DNA of 64,000 nucleotides from Sinorhizobium sp. B11 (GTDB taxonomy: Bacteria; Pseudomonadota; Alphaproteobacteria; Rhizobiales; Rhizobiaceae): NCBI GenBank assembly GCA_039725955.1, contig CP091033.1:434001-498000 (forward strand), given 5' to 3'. Below, piece by piece: positions 17,977 through 26,382 of this stretch; position 1 is the first letter of the stretch, and every line of letters begins with the position of its first letter. The notes under the pieces are model-generated. The model did no database searches, was not told where the DNA came from, and worked only from the letters and a program-made list of their open reading frames with translations. The position numbers and the translations under genes are program-made.

Positions 17977-19095
17977 ATGACCGATACGGGCACAGTGATC
18001 GTCGGAGCAGGTCCCGCCGGTCTTGCCTGTGCGGCGGCGCTCAGGAAAAATGGCCGCTCCTCGTTAATTCTCGAGAGTGCAGACAATCTGGCTGCCTCGT
18101 GGCGAAGGCACTATGATCGGCTGCATCTGCATACCGCCAAGGCCCATTCAGGGCTGCCCGGAATGCCGATGCCGGGAGAGTTTCCAAGATATCCCTCGCG
18201 GCTGCAGGTAATCGACTATCTCGAAACCTATGCCCGCGCCAACGATGTCAGGGTACGGTTTGGCAAACCGGTCACGCGTATCCGGTGGGAGCAAGGCTGG
18301 ATCGTCGAGACGATCGATGGAGACGCCTTCGACGCCCGAACCGTGGTGATCGCGACCGGGCTTTCCAAAGCCCCGATAAGGCCCGTCTGGAAAGGCCAGG
18401 AGAGCTTCGCGGGGAAGATCTTGCATTCCTCGGAGTTCGCCAATGCAAAGGCATTTGGCGGGGGCCGGGTGCTTGTCGTCGGCTTTGGCAATTCAGCCGG
18501 CGAGATCGCGCTCGAATGCGCTGAGGAGGGTCTTGAGGTCGGCATGTCTGTGCGCGGGCCGGTGAACATCGTCCCGCTGGAAATGTTCGGAATTCCAACC
18601 GCGACAATCGCCATTGCGCAACGTTACTTTCCGTACCGACTTGTCGATGCCCTCAACGCGCCGCTTCTGCGTCTGCGCTACCGCGACATGGAGAGATTGG
18701 GGCTGCAAAAATCCACCGATGGTCCTCTGACCAATATCGCGGAGAAAGATCGCACACCCCTGATCGATATTGGAACCATGGCAGAGATCAGGGTCGGGAA
18801 GATCAGAATATACAAGGGCATTGAAAGCTCGGATCGTCAGCAAGTGCATTTCGCCGATGGCCGATCGGCGGATTTCGACATCATCGTCCTGGCGACTGGT
18901 TACCGGCCCTTGCTGGAAGCAATATTGCCGGATTTTGCCGAGAGATTTGATGGCGCCGACAGGCCGAAAAAAGGAGATCTCCAGCCGGGGAGTGACGGTC
19001 TTTATTTCTGCGGGTTCAATCCGGCCTCAACAGGCCTTTTGCGTCAAATCGGCATCGAAGCCATCAGCATTGCCCGATCGATAGCGGAGCGATGA
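17977..19095 (+). CDS. Flavin-containing monooxygenase, YUCCA-like
   Basis: A 372-aa protein. The FAD site is VGAGPAG (residues 9-15), the FMO fingerprint is FAGKILHS (144-151), the NADPH site is VVGFGNSAGE (167-176), and LATGYRP lies near the C-terminus. The central block with LGLQKSTDGPL, TPLIDIGTMAEIRVGKIRIY and the following ATGY resembles plant YUCCA enzymes, which turn indole-3-pyruvate into auxin. The ATG at 17977 is preceded by GGGAGGGG; the frame upstream is ignored. The function could equally be oxidation of another keto acid or xenobiotic. No aminotransferase sits next to it. Confidence 0.9.
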   Translation: MTDTGTVIVGAGPAGLACAAALRKNGRSSLILESADNLAASWRRHYDRLHLHTAKAHSGLPGMPMPGEFPRYPSRLQVIDYLETYARANDVRVRFGKPVTRIRWEQGWIVETIDGDAFDARTVVIATGLSKAPIRPVWKGQESFAGKILHSSEFANAKAFGGGRVLVVGFGNSAGEIALECAEEGLEVGMSVRGPVNIVPLEMFGIPTATIAIAQRYFPYRLVDALNAPLLRLRYRDMERLGLQKSTDGPLTNIAEKDRTPLIDIGTMAEIRVGKIRIYKGIESSDRQQVHFADGRSADFDIIVLATGYRPLLEAILPDFAERFDGADRPKKGDLQPGSDGLYFCGFNPASTGLLRQIGIEAISIARSIAER

Positions 19096-19157
19096 ACGAA
19101 GCTCGGATCGATATCCCATGAGAGCCAATGTCGGGAATGGCGGCTTCAGTAACGACG

Positions 19158-20132
19158 TCAAGAGCCAGGTCCCGTGGTCATCGTGCGGAGATCCCGGATC
19201 AATCCGCCGGGACCGTTTTCGTTGGTGGGTTCGAGGCCGAGCTTCGTCTGCCAGCACCACATGCTGACCCGATGGAACAGCGTATAGAGCCAGAGGGCCC
19301 GCTCGATATCGGGATGATCGAGAGCGCCGTAGCCCTCGAGGATGGGTTTCCGGCTGCGCGGATCTTCATGTGCCGAACAGAAGAGCGCCTTTGCAAGATC
19401 GAAGAGCTTGTCCGCTGCCCGCGCATTGCCGAAATCGACAAGCCCACTGAGCTGAAGTCCGCCTGGATCGGTGCGCAGGGCCAGCACATTGCCCTGATGA
19501 AAATCGTCGTGGCAGAGGACGGCACCGCTGCTTTCCCGCAGGAGGTCGAAGCTTCCTTCTGCCAGTTGCTGCAGACGACGCCCAAGATCGGCATCGCCGC
19601 CGAAGTCGCGGAACCGCCGGAACACATCCTCGAATGCTGATGTCATATAGTCGGCATTCGTCGGCATCGGTTTGGCGATCCCGTGGCCGAGTACGTAGCC
19701 ATAGGCCGGCATCGGCATTGCATGGATGTGTCTCAGCAATGCACCCATCTGGTGGTAGGCATTGCCGATATCCGGCTCCGCCACCCACCCGCGTAGCGAG
19801 CGGCCGGGCAGCAGCGGCAGTAAGGCATATCGCAGCGGCAAGAGGCTTCGCGACTCGTCGATCTCAAGCCATTTTGGCGCAAGCGGCGTCAGTTCCGTGA
19901 ACCAGCCGGTCACAAGCTTTTCCTTGGCCGGTCCCCATTCAGGTTCGTCGGGATAGATCTTGAGAACCAGCGGTTCGCGGTCAGCGCCGGCGAAGTCGAT
20001 CCTGTAGACCTCCGTGCTGCCGCCATGAAGGCGGGCAAAGCCGTCGGCGACACGCCCAGGATCGAGATTTTGGACGATCCGCTGGATGGTTTCCCTATCG
20101 AGCTCCAGGGTCGTTCGTTTTTCCGGTGCCAT
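19158..20132 (-). CDS. Aminoglycoside-phosphotransferase-fold kinase (APH family)
   Basis: A 324-aa kinase-like protein. The catalytic loop is HDDFHQGN (residues 208-215, catalytic Asp 210), the metal site is LVDFGNA (Asp 233) and the ATP-binding Lys is in LVLKIYPDE (Lys 58). Such genes often phosphorylate small metabolites and not antibiotics; the substrate is unknown. The ATG at 20132 is chosen for its AGGGA 6 bases upstream. The gene-free stretch 20133-20443 upstream holds a candidate small RNA. Confidence 0.88.
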   Translation of the reverse strand: MAPEKRTTLELDRETIQRIVQNLDPGRVADGFARLHGGSTEVYRIDFAGADREPLVLKIYPDEPEWGPAKEKLVTGWFTELTPLAPKWLEIDESRSLLPLRYALLPLLPGRSLRGWVAEPDIGNAYHQMGALLRHIHAMPMPAYGYVLGHGIAKPMPTNADYMTSAFEDVFRRFRDFGGDADLGRRLQQLAEGSFDLLRESSGAVLCHDDFHQGNVLALRTDPGGLQLSGLVDFGNARAADKLFDLAKALFCSAHEDPRSRKPILEGYGALDHPDIERALWLYTLFHRVSMWCWQTKLGLEPTNENGPGGLIRDLRTMTTGPGS

Positions 20133-20195
20133 CTGTAGTCCCTGGACGACGCGCGCAGCCATTTTTAAGATGCGAGGCCAGAAGTTGCGTACTGG

Positions 20196-20353
20196 AAAAA
20201 GCCCACCCGGATGATCGGTCGGCGCGGGGTGGGCGCAGAATGCTGTGCCCAATACAGCCGGTCAATCTCGTTCCGTCGAAATATGCCTTGGCTTTGCGAG
20301 CTTCTGGAAGCCGGACGTCTCTTGATGAAGGTTTCGATGTCACTGTGGTGGAC
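20196..20353 (-). ncRNA. Candidate minus-strand small RNA (or leader of the APH gene)
   Basis: On the minus strand a TTGACG (20390-20385), an 18-bp spacer and TCAATA (20366-20361) could be a promoter. About 120 nt later comes a hairpin GCCCACCC/GGGTGGGC (20201-20234) followed by TTTTT (20200-20196). Promoter plus intrinsic terminator with no credible ORF between suggests a ~158-nt RNA. It could instead be an attenuated leader for the APH gene 64 bp further on. Confidence 0.3.
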
Positions 20354-20443
20354 TGGCGATTATTGAGCCGAGTACCCATATAGGCGTCAACGAAGCGCAC
20401 CTGACGATTCCCGTCCAACTCGCGCATTGGAAAGGACAGTTCT

Positions 20444-20956
20444 ATGACGACAGAGCGTGCAGTACTTGCTGGCGGCTGCTTCTGGGGAATGCAGGACCTT
20501 ATTCGACGCCTTCCCGGCGTTGTTTCAACGCGTGTCGGTTACACCGGTGGAGAAGTCCCCAATGCAACCTACCGCAATCATGGCAACCATGCCGAAGCGA
20601 TCGAGATCATCTTCGATCCGCAAAAGACGAGCTATCGCGATATCCTGGAATTCTTTTTCCAGATCCATGATCCATCGACCCGCAATCGCCAGGGCAATGA
20701 CATTGGCGCAAGCTATCGGTCCGCAATTTTCTATGCTGACGAGACCCAGCATCGCATTGCCGAGGACACGATCGCCGATGTGGATGCTTCGGGCCTCTGG
20801 CCCGGGAAGGTCGTGACGGAAGTCGTTCCCGTCAGCGATTTCTGGGACGCTGAGCCGGAACACCAGGACTATCTCGAACGTATTCCGAATGGCTACACAT
20901 GCCACTTCGCTCGTCCGGGCTGGAAATTGCCGAAGCGGCAGTCGAACGTCGCTTGA
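20444..20956 (+). CDS. msrA: Peptide-methionine (S)-S-oxide reductase
   Basis: A 170-aa cytosolic repair enzyme that reduces methionine-S-sulfoxide in proteins. The active-site GCFWG (Cys 12) follows the start, and [17 protein letters not shown] and EHQDYLER are family signatures. The substrate-pocket residues are intact. It is a single gene with its own terminator (21010-21034). Confidence 0.97.
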   Translation: MTTERAVLAGGCFWGMQDLIRRLPGVVSTRVGYTGGEVPNATYRNHGNHAEAIEIIFDPQKTSYRDILEFFFQIHDPSTRNRQGNDIGASYRSAIFYADETQHRIAEDTIADVDASGLWPGKVVTEVVPVSDFWDAEPEHQDYLERIPNGYTCHFARPGWKLPKRQSNVA

Positions 20957-20958
20957 GC

Positions 20959-20989
20959 GTTGTCGACCAGGAAGGTTGTCGACCAGGAA
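20959..20989. repeat. Two-copy tandem repeat of a 15-bp unit after msrA
   Basis: GTTGTCGACCAGGAA occurs at 20959-20973 and again at 20975-20989 (period 16), directly after the msrA stop and before its terminator. A recent slippage duplication is likely. It contains a SalI-like GTCGAC palindrome but shows no other function. Confidence 0.8.
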
Positions 20990-21009
20990 AATTGAACGGA
21001 TTTGACGAG

Positions 21010-21034
21010 CGGCGGCCTTCCGGGCCGCCGTTTT
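21010..21034 (+). terminator. Rho-independent terminator of msrA
   Basis: An 8-bp perfect GC stem (CGGCGGCC / GGCCGCCG) with a 5-nt loop, followed by TTTT. Confidence 0.85.
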
Positions 21035-21077
21035 GATTCACGAGATAATTTCTATCTGTCCTTATGGCTTCCGCATC

Positions 21078-21101
21078 ATGATCAAACTCTTGTTTGATCA
21101 T
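21078..21101. repeat. Perfect inverted repeat (10-bp arms, 4-bp centre) upstream of the cyclase/AAA gene
   Basis: ATGATCAAAC and GTTTGATCAT flank TCTT, about 205 bp before the start at 21307. There is no poly-T, so an operator is more likely than a terminator. The stretch 20957-21306 otherwise holds the tandem repeat, the msrA terminator and no credible gene; the promoter of the downstream cluster must lie here. Confidence 0.55.
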
Positions 21102-21306
21102 CTCGCTTGGGTGCCTGCCGCCATCGTGAAATCCACCGCATTCGGCGAGGGCGATGCGAGGAAATTGCACGCCCCGCTGGCGCTTTTTCCAACGCCATTC
21201 AACGCACCGGCGATCATGCATTTTGTCCGCCGACAATGCGGAAAACGTATGTTATCGTTTGCTTGAATAGAAGTGATTGTCGATGTTTTGAAGGCAGGAG
21301 CCGCGT

Positions 21307-24300
21307 ATGACTCGCGACACGCCAATCGATAAACAGGGGCGGTCTGCAAGTATCACGACCGGCGATAGCCGCTCTTCTGAAATTCATGGCGAGCGGCGGG
21401 TCGTGACTGCGCTTTGCTATGATCTGGTCGGCTCTACAAATCTCTTCAATCTGATGGATCTCGAAGACTACCAGGATCTGCTGGCGGCCTTCCTGCAGGC
21501 GGCGCGCCAATCCATCACCGCGCATTCCGGCGTCATCCGGGTCGAAGCCGGGGACGGCGGAGTGGCGCTTTTCCCGATCGAACTCGGACCGAGAGATGCA
21601 GCATCGGCTGCGATCCGCGCCGGCCTTGGAATCGTTGAAGCGTGCCAGCGCCTTGCCCGCGATCTCAAGCGCGATGACATGCAAGTGCGTGTGGGGGTCG
21701 CCACTTCCGTTGCCCTCATCCGGGAAGCGCAGTTGCAGAACTGGATACACGAGCCCGTCACGGGTGCCGCACTCGCTCTTGCAACACGGCTCGAGGCCGC
21801 TGCCCAGCCAAACACCGTCCTGGTTTCGGACGAGACGCGAAATCTCGCCGGTCGCTCCCACGCCTTCGTATCGGAGGGCACGCGCCTGTTGAAAGGCTTC
21901 TCGGAGCCCGAAAGTGTCTGGAGAGCGATCGGCCACAAACGGGAGGTTGACCGGTTTCACGCCTTCGGAAGGCTGGACGGCACTTTCATTGGCCGTGTCC
22001 ACGAACTCGAACGGATCGGGCAAGCCTGGACTGCCGCCGCTGAAGGCAAGGGCAGGATCCTTGTCGTCACCGGCGAGGCCGGTATCGGGAAGTCGCGGAT
22101 GCTTCGGCAAGTCAGGCGAATGATCCATGCGGAGCCCGCAAGATCGCTGCTCTTCCAATGCCTGCCGGGAGGCGTTCGCTCGACGCTTCACCCGCTGCTT
22201 AACAGTTTCCCCCAGCGCCGATCCGAAACCGCTGGCGGCGGACGCCTGACGGTCGATATGGTTGCCGCCCAATTCGCTCGACAGGGTATTCAGGATCCGG
22301 AAGTCATCGACATTTTTTCTTATCTACTCGGTGCCGATGGGCGCAATGAAGCTCTCGCAGGCAGTTCCCCCAAAGTGATACAACAGCGCGCACGACAGGC
22401 GCTGTCAAAGGCATTGAGCGTCATCTGCGAGGAAACGCCGCTGGTCATTGCCGTCGAGGACATTCACTGGATCGATCCGACTTCCGAGCATCTTCTTCAC
22501 GAAGTGGCCCGGCTCGTGCCCACGCTGCCTGTGCTGCTGATTGTCACCTGCCGACCCGGTTCTGAGGCCGGCATGTTCGACGCGGACGCCGCGGAACATA
22601 TTTCCCTCGGCCCGCTCGATCGCGATGAAACACGGCTGGCGATCGCGGCGCGCTGGCCGACGGATCGCCAGGATGCACTACCGCAGCTGTTCGAAGTAAC
22701 CGAGCGCATATCCGGCGGCGTGCCGCTTTTCATCGAGGAAATATGTCAATGGGCCTCTGAAATAACGTCTAGGGACGCGATGAGCGTGCCCCCAAACACC
22801 TCCCGCAGCCATGTTTCCGCCTTCGAAGGAATATTGGACTTGCGGCTCGAACACCTGGGTCCGGCCAGAGACGTTGCCCGTGCCGGAGCCGTTGTGGGTG
22901 ATCGTTTCACCATTCCGCTGCTTCGCGCGTTGCTGCCGGACACGAGCAGGAAATCGCTCGTGCATGCGGCCGAAACGCTTTGCGAGACCGGGTTCTTGAC
23001 CCGCGTGCGTGCTCATGGCGATGTCGCATATGGCTTTCGCCATGCTCTGATCCAGGAGACCATCTATAACGGCCTACTTAAGACCCAGCGTCAGCTTCTC
23101 CACCGGCGCCTGTTCACGGCAGCAAACAGCAATCGTCCGGTCGTAAATTGGCTGGATGCGGGCGCACTTGCCCAGCACGCAGAGTCCGCAGGCCTCCGGG
23201 AGCATGCGATTGCATTGTTCATAAAGGCCGGAAAGGAGCTCGCCAGACGTTCGGCAATGGTCGAAGCGCGCCACCATTTTGAACGCGCCTTGGCGCTGTG
23301 TGAGACCGTTCCCGGCGGTGCCGCCGATGGCTTATACCTCTCGGTGCTGACCGAGCTCGGGCCGCTGCTGACGGCAACGGTCGGTCCCAACTCGGCACCG
23401 GCGCGGATCCTTTACGAAAAAGGCGTCGAGGTCGCACGACGCCAGGCCAAGGAGGATCAGCCCAAGTGGTTTCCGGTCTATTGGGGTTGGTGGCTGACCG
23501 GGCAGAACTTCATGGAGATGCGCAGCCGTGCCCGTGAAGTTCAGGTCATGCTTTCGGGAATTGCCGATCGCGAGATCGAACTCCAGGTCAATCATTCAAT
23601 CTGGGCGATCGAGTTCAATGTCGGCAGGCAGGAAGATGCCCAGAAAGCGATAAGGGCGGGGCTTGCGCTTTACGACAATGAGGCGGCCAAGGCGAGCCGC
23701 AACGTGTTCGGCGGCCATGACGCGAAGGTCTGTGGTCTCGGACAGTTGGCGCTATCCCTCTGGCTGACCGGCCAGACCGAGGCTTCAAGCAAGGCGCTTG
23801 CCGATATGGTCGCCTTTGCGGACAGCATCGCTCATATGCCGAGCAAGGCGCACTCGCTGGATACCGAGGCAGTATCGGCATTCTACCGCAACGACCATGC
23901 TCGTCTGATCGAGATTTCCAGCAGGATGGGTGATTTCGCGAAAAAACACGAACTGCAATCCTTATCTGCCCTCGCAATGCTCTTTCGCGGATGGGCGACT
24001 GCGCATGTTGAAAATCTGTCCCGCGGCCATGAGATGTTCCGCACGGGTTTGGCGCTCCTGAAGGAGCTTGGGGCTGTCGCGGATCTGCCGATCTATCTCT
24101 ATATGCATGCGACCATGCTCGGCCATGCGCGCAAGTATCAAGCTGCGATCGATGTCGCCACCGACGCGATCCGTGAAGCGAGGGCGACAGGCCATGGTTA
24201 CTGGCTAGCCGAACTCCACCGGCGTCGCGCGCTGCTGCTGTCGAGCGCCAAGGCTGAAAAGACGGCGCTCCTGTCCGATCTGAGAATCGCCGTCGCCATC

Positions 24301-24381
24301 GCGGAAGAGCAGGGCGCGGTTGCCTTGCTGCACCGGACGCAACGGTCCTTGAAGGAGCTCGGCCTTGCTGGCGAGTTCTGA
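21307..24381 (+). CDS. Cyclase-homology / AAA-ATPase / TPR regulatory protein of the YcaO-TfuA cluster
   Basis: A 1024-aa cytosolic protein. Residues ~30-205 form a class III nucleotide-cyclase homology domain: the metal Asp residues are present (YDLVGST, Asp 39; GDGG, Asp 83). However, the usual GDxVNxAxRL is TGAALALATRL, so the base-selecting Asp and transition-state Asn are Ala (154, 157) and only Arg 161 remains; activity is doubtful. Residues ~225-560 are an AAA/NACHT-like ATPase (Walker A GEAGIGKS 256-263, Walker B with VEDIHWID ~383-390). The rest is TPR-like helical repeats. The known TOMM-system kinase/cyclase fusion proteins have related parts; here the kinase is missing. Its stop overlaps the YcaO start, so the genes are coupled. 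Confidence 0.9.
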   Translation: MTRDTPIDKQGRSASITTGDSRSSEIHGERRVVTALCYDLVGSTNLFNLMDLEDYQDLLAAFLQAARQSITAHSGVIRVEAGDGGVALFPIELGPRDAASAAIRAGLGIVEACQRLARDLKRDDMQVRVGVATSVALIREAQLQNWIHEPVTGAALALATRLEAAAQPNTVLVSDETRNLAGRSHAFVSEGTRLLKGFSEPESVWRAIGHKREVDRFHAFGRLDGTFIGRVHELERIGQAWTAAAEGKGRILVVTGEAGIGKSRMLRQVRRMIHAEPARSLLFQCLPGGVRSTLHPLLNSFPQRRSETAGGGRLTVDMVAAQFARQGIQDPEVIDIFSYLLGADGRNEALAGSSPKVIQQRARQALSKALSVICEETPLVIAVEDIHWIDPTSEHLLHEVARLVPTLPVLLIVTCRPGSEAGMFDADAAEHISLGPLDRDETRLAIAARWPTDRQDALPQLFEVTERISGGVPLFIEEICQWASEITSRDAMSVPPNTSRSHVSAFEGILDLRLEHLGPARDVARAGAVVGDRFTIPLLRALLPDTSRKSLVHAAETLCETGFLTRVRAHGDVAYGFRHALIQETIYNGLLKTQRQLLHRRLFTAANSNRPVVNWLDAGALAQHAESAGLREHAIALFIKAGKELARRSAMVEARHHFERALALCETVPGGAADGLYLSVLTELGPLLTATVGPNSAPARILYEKGVEVARRQAKEDQPKWFPVYWGWWLTGQNFMEMRSRAREVQVMLSGIADREIELQVNHSIWAIEFNVGRQEDAQKAIRAGLALYDNEAAKASRNVFGGHDAKVCGLGQLALSLWLTGQTEASSKALADMVAFADSIAHMPSKAHSLDTEAVSAFYRNDHARLIEISSRMGDFAKKHELQSLSALAMLFRGWATAHVENLSRGHEMFRTGLALLKELGAVADLPIYLYMHATMLGHARKYQAAIDVATDAIREARATGHGYWLAELHRRRALLLSSAKAEKTALLSDLRIAVAIAEEQGAVALLHRTQRSLKELGLAGEF

Positions 24382-25585
24382 CATTTGCCCTGCAGGCGTC
24401 AGCGAGATGCTCTCGGCATTCTATGCCGGGATCAGAGATGGAAACATGTCTCCTACATCGGCAGGATCGGACCCCGAAGATGCAGAGGCTTATTTCCGCT
24501 CCCTGCTGCCTCTCTGTCGTCGCGCCCGGATCACACGCATCGCCGACCTGACCGGCCTCGACCGGATCGGGATTCCGGTCATCCAGGCCATACGACCCGC
24601 GGCATTGTCCGAAGTCACCTCGCTCGGCCGCGGATTGTCCAAAGCGACTGCTGCCATCGGTGCAATCATGGAGTCGCTCGAGCGCTATTACGCCGAGGCA
24701 ATCCCTGCTTCTCGCGTCTTCGTGTCGACTGCAGAAAGACTGCAGGTTGGCGCCGGATTCTTCGATGGTTTCAGTCCCGCAGCTTCTCGGGAAAATTGGC
24801 GCGAGCGCGAGATCGACTGGATCATGGGCGTCGATATTGCGACCGGCGCTCTCACCCCCGTGCCGTTTGAACTTGTGCATACGATCTACACCGATCCACC
24901 ACCTCGGCGTGACGGCGTCTTTCTGCGCACCACGACCGGCCTTGCATGCCACCGGTCAGACCTTGCCGCCTTACTGCATGGGCTACTGGAATGCATAGAG
25001 CGGGATGCGATGGCGCGTGCTTTCGAAACCCACGGCCTTATGGACCGGATGAGGCTGTCGTTGTCGGGACTGGGAGCAGCGGCTCAAGATCTTCTGTCAC
25101 GCATCGCCGAGCACGGAATATCGGCCGCCTTCTGGTATGCGCCATCGCCAGCAGGGATCCCGGTCGTCTGGTGCCAGACGATTGAAGCTGGCGAAGGCGA
25201 ACCCACGCTCGCGCTGCCGACGGAAGGTTATTGTGCCGGTCTTGATATTCATCAGGCGGCGTTCGGCGCGCTGCTTGAAGCGCTGGCGGCCCGTGCCGGT
25301 GCGATATCCGGTGCGCGTGACGATCAGACGCGGAGACATTATCTGAGGCCGAGCAAGGCAATGCTTGCCGACGCGCGCGATCTCATCCTTGGCAAAAACG
25401 CTCAATCGACCAATTTTACCGGTGTTTTGCCGCCTGCCGTCGACCTCGTTGATCTTCTGGAGCGGGTCATCGCTGCTGGACTGGGGCCGGTTCTTGCTGT
25501 TCCGGTTGCTTTGTTGAACGATCCGAGCATTCGCTGCGTGCGCACGATCCTCGCTGGCATGCGCCCCTTTTCCGTCGAGCGGTGA
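24365..25585 (+). CDS. YcaO-domain protein (ATP-dependent backbone-amide modification)
   Basis: 406 aa. YcaO enzymes phosphorylate a peptide amide oxygen, allowing azoline or thioamide formation. ATP/Mg motifs are visible: SLGRGLSKATAAIGAIMESLER (about 86-107, Glu 103 and Glu 106), TTTGLACHRSDLAALLHGLLECIERDA (about 189-215) and the later VVWCQTI strand. The C-terminus ends PFSVER and lacks the proline-rich PxPxP tail of azoline-forming cyclodehydratases, which fits TfuA-partnered thioamide-type YcaOs. The start is a TTG 7 bases after AAGGAG, overlapping the previous gene by 17 bp; ATGs at 24407 and 24446 are alternatives. The TfuA gene follows after 9 bp. Confidence 0.9.
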   Translation: MLASSDICPAGVSEMLSAFYAGIRDGNMSPTSAGSDPEDAEAYFRSLLPLCRRARITRIADLTGLDRIGIPVIQAIRPAALSEVTSLGRGLSKATAAIGAIMESLERYYAEAIPASRVFVSTAERLQVGAGFFDGFSPAASRENWREREIDWIMGVDIATGALTPVPFELVHTIYTDPPPRRDGVFLRTTTGLACHRSDLAALLHGLLECIERDAMARAFETHGLMDRMRLSLSGLGAAAQDLLSRIAEHGISAAFWYAPSPAGIPVVWCQTIEAGEGEPTLALPTEGYCAGLDIHQAAFGALLEALAARAGAISGARDDQTRRHYLRPSKAMLADARDLILGKNAQSTNFTGVLPPAVDLVDLLERVIAAGLGPVLAVPVALLNDPSIRCVRTILAGMRPFSVER

Positions 25586-25594
25586 GGATCCGGA

Positions 25595-26338
25595 ATGGAT
25601 CAGAGCAAGGACGGCCCAATACTCGTTTTTCTCGGTCCGACCCTGCGTTTGCCAGAGGCGCAGTGCCTTCTCGACGCAATATACCTGCAGCCTGTTTCGC
25701 AGGGAGACATCATCCTTGCCGCGCACGCGTTTCGCCCGAAAGCGATGGTTTTGATTGATGGCTTCTTTGAAGACAGACCCGCCGTGCGCCATAAGGAAAT
25801 TCTCTGGGCGCTGTCGCAAGGCATCGTGATGATCGGCGCGGCAAGCATGGGCGCGCTCCGGGCTGCAGAACTGCACCCGTTCGGAATGATCGGTGTCGGC
25901 CTCATCTATCGCTGGTACAGGCGGTGGCCGCTAACGGCGGAAGATGCCGTCGCAGTCCAATGCGGGCCTGCCGAACTCGGCTTCACGCCTCTCACGGAGG
26001 CCTTGGTCGACCTTCAGCGCAGTTTTAAGGCGCTCTTTCGTCATGGCCTGATCTCCAAAGCCGAGATGGATGCCGGTACCGCGGCGGCCCAACGGCTTAA
26101 TTTTCGGGAGCGCTCCCTCAGAAAGGTAGTGATTGCAGCGCAATGGCTGCCGGAGAAGGCAGCCTTGCTCCGCAGCCATCTCATTATGCAGAAGAAAGCC
26201 GATGCCAGACTGGCACTGCAACTCGCTCCTGCACTCTCGAAGTTAAAACAGGAGAAGCTGCCCTGTACGATAACCAATACTTTCCTTCGCGATCTGGAAG
26301 CCGGATCTATTGACATCAAGTTAATTAGAACTTACTAA
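25595..26338 (+). CDS. TfuA-like protein, partner of YcaO
   Basis: 247 aa. The family (first seen in the trifolitoxin locus of Rhizobium) is recognised by VFLGPTL (11-17), GDIILAA, IDGFFED, HKEILWAL (66-73) and GAASMGALRAAEL (81-93). TfuA proteins are thought to deliver sulfur or support thioamidation by the neighbouring YcaO, as in McrA thioglycine formation in methanogens. GAGG precedes the ATG by 7 bases. Tight spacing with YcaO indicates a functional pair. The last ~100 residues are basic and less conserved. Confidence 0.92.
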   Translation: MDQSKDGPILVFLGPTLRLPEAQCLLDAIYLQPVSQGDIILAAHAFRPKAMVLIDGFFEDRPAVRHKEILWALSQGIVMIGAASMGALRAAELHPFGMIGVGLIYRWYRRWPLTAEDAVAVQCGPAELGFTPLTEALVDLQRSFKALFRHGLISKAEMDAGTAAAQRLNFRERSLRKVVIAAQWLPEKAALLRSHLIMQKKADARLALQLAPALSKLKQEKLPCTITNTFLRDLEAGSIDIKLIRTY

Positions 26339-26382
26339 TTTAATAAATTGCCATACAACTCATCTCACCGAGGAGTTGAGCT

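Noticed and set aside
23615..24952. Minus-strand ORF (445 aa)
   Set aside because: Overlaps two well-supported plus-strand genes (cyclase/AAA/TPR protein and YcaO); composition is arginine-rich shadow type.
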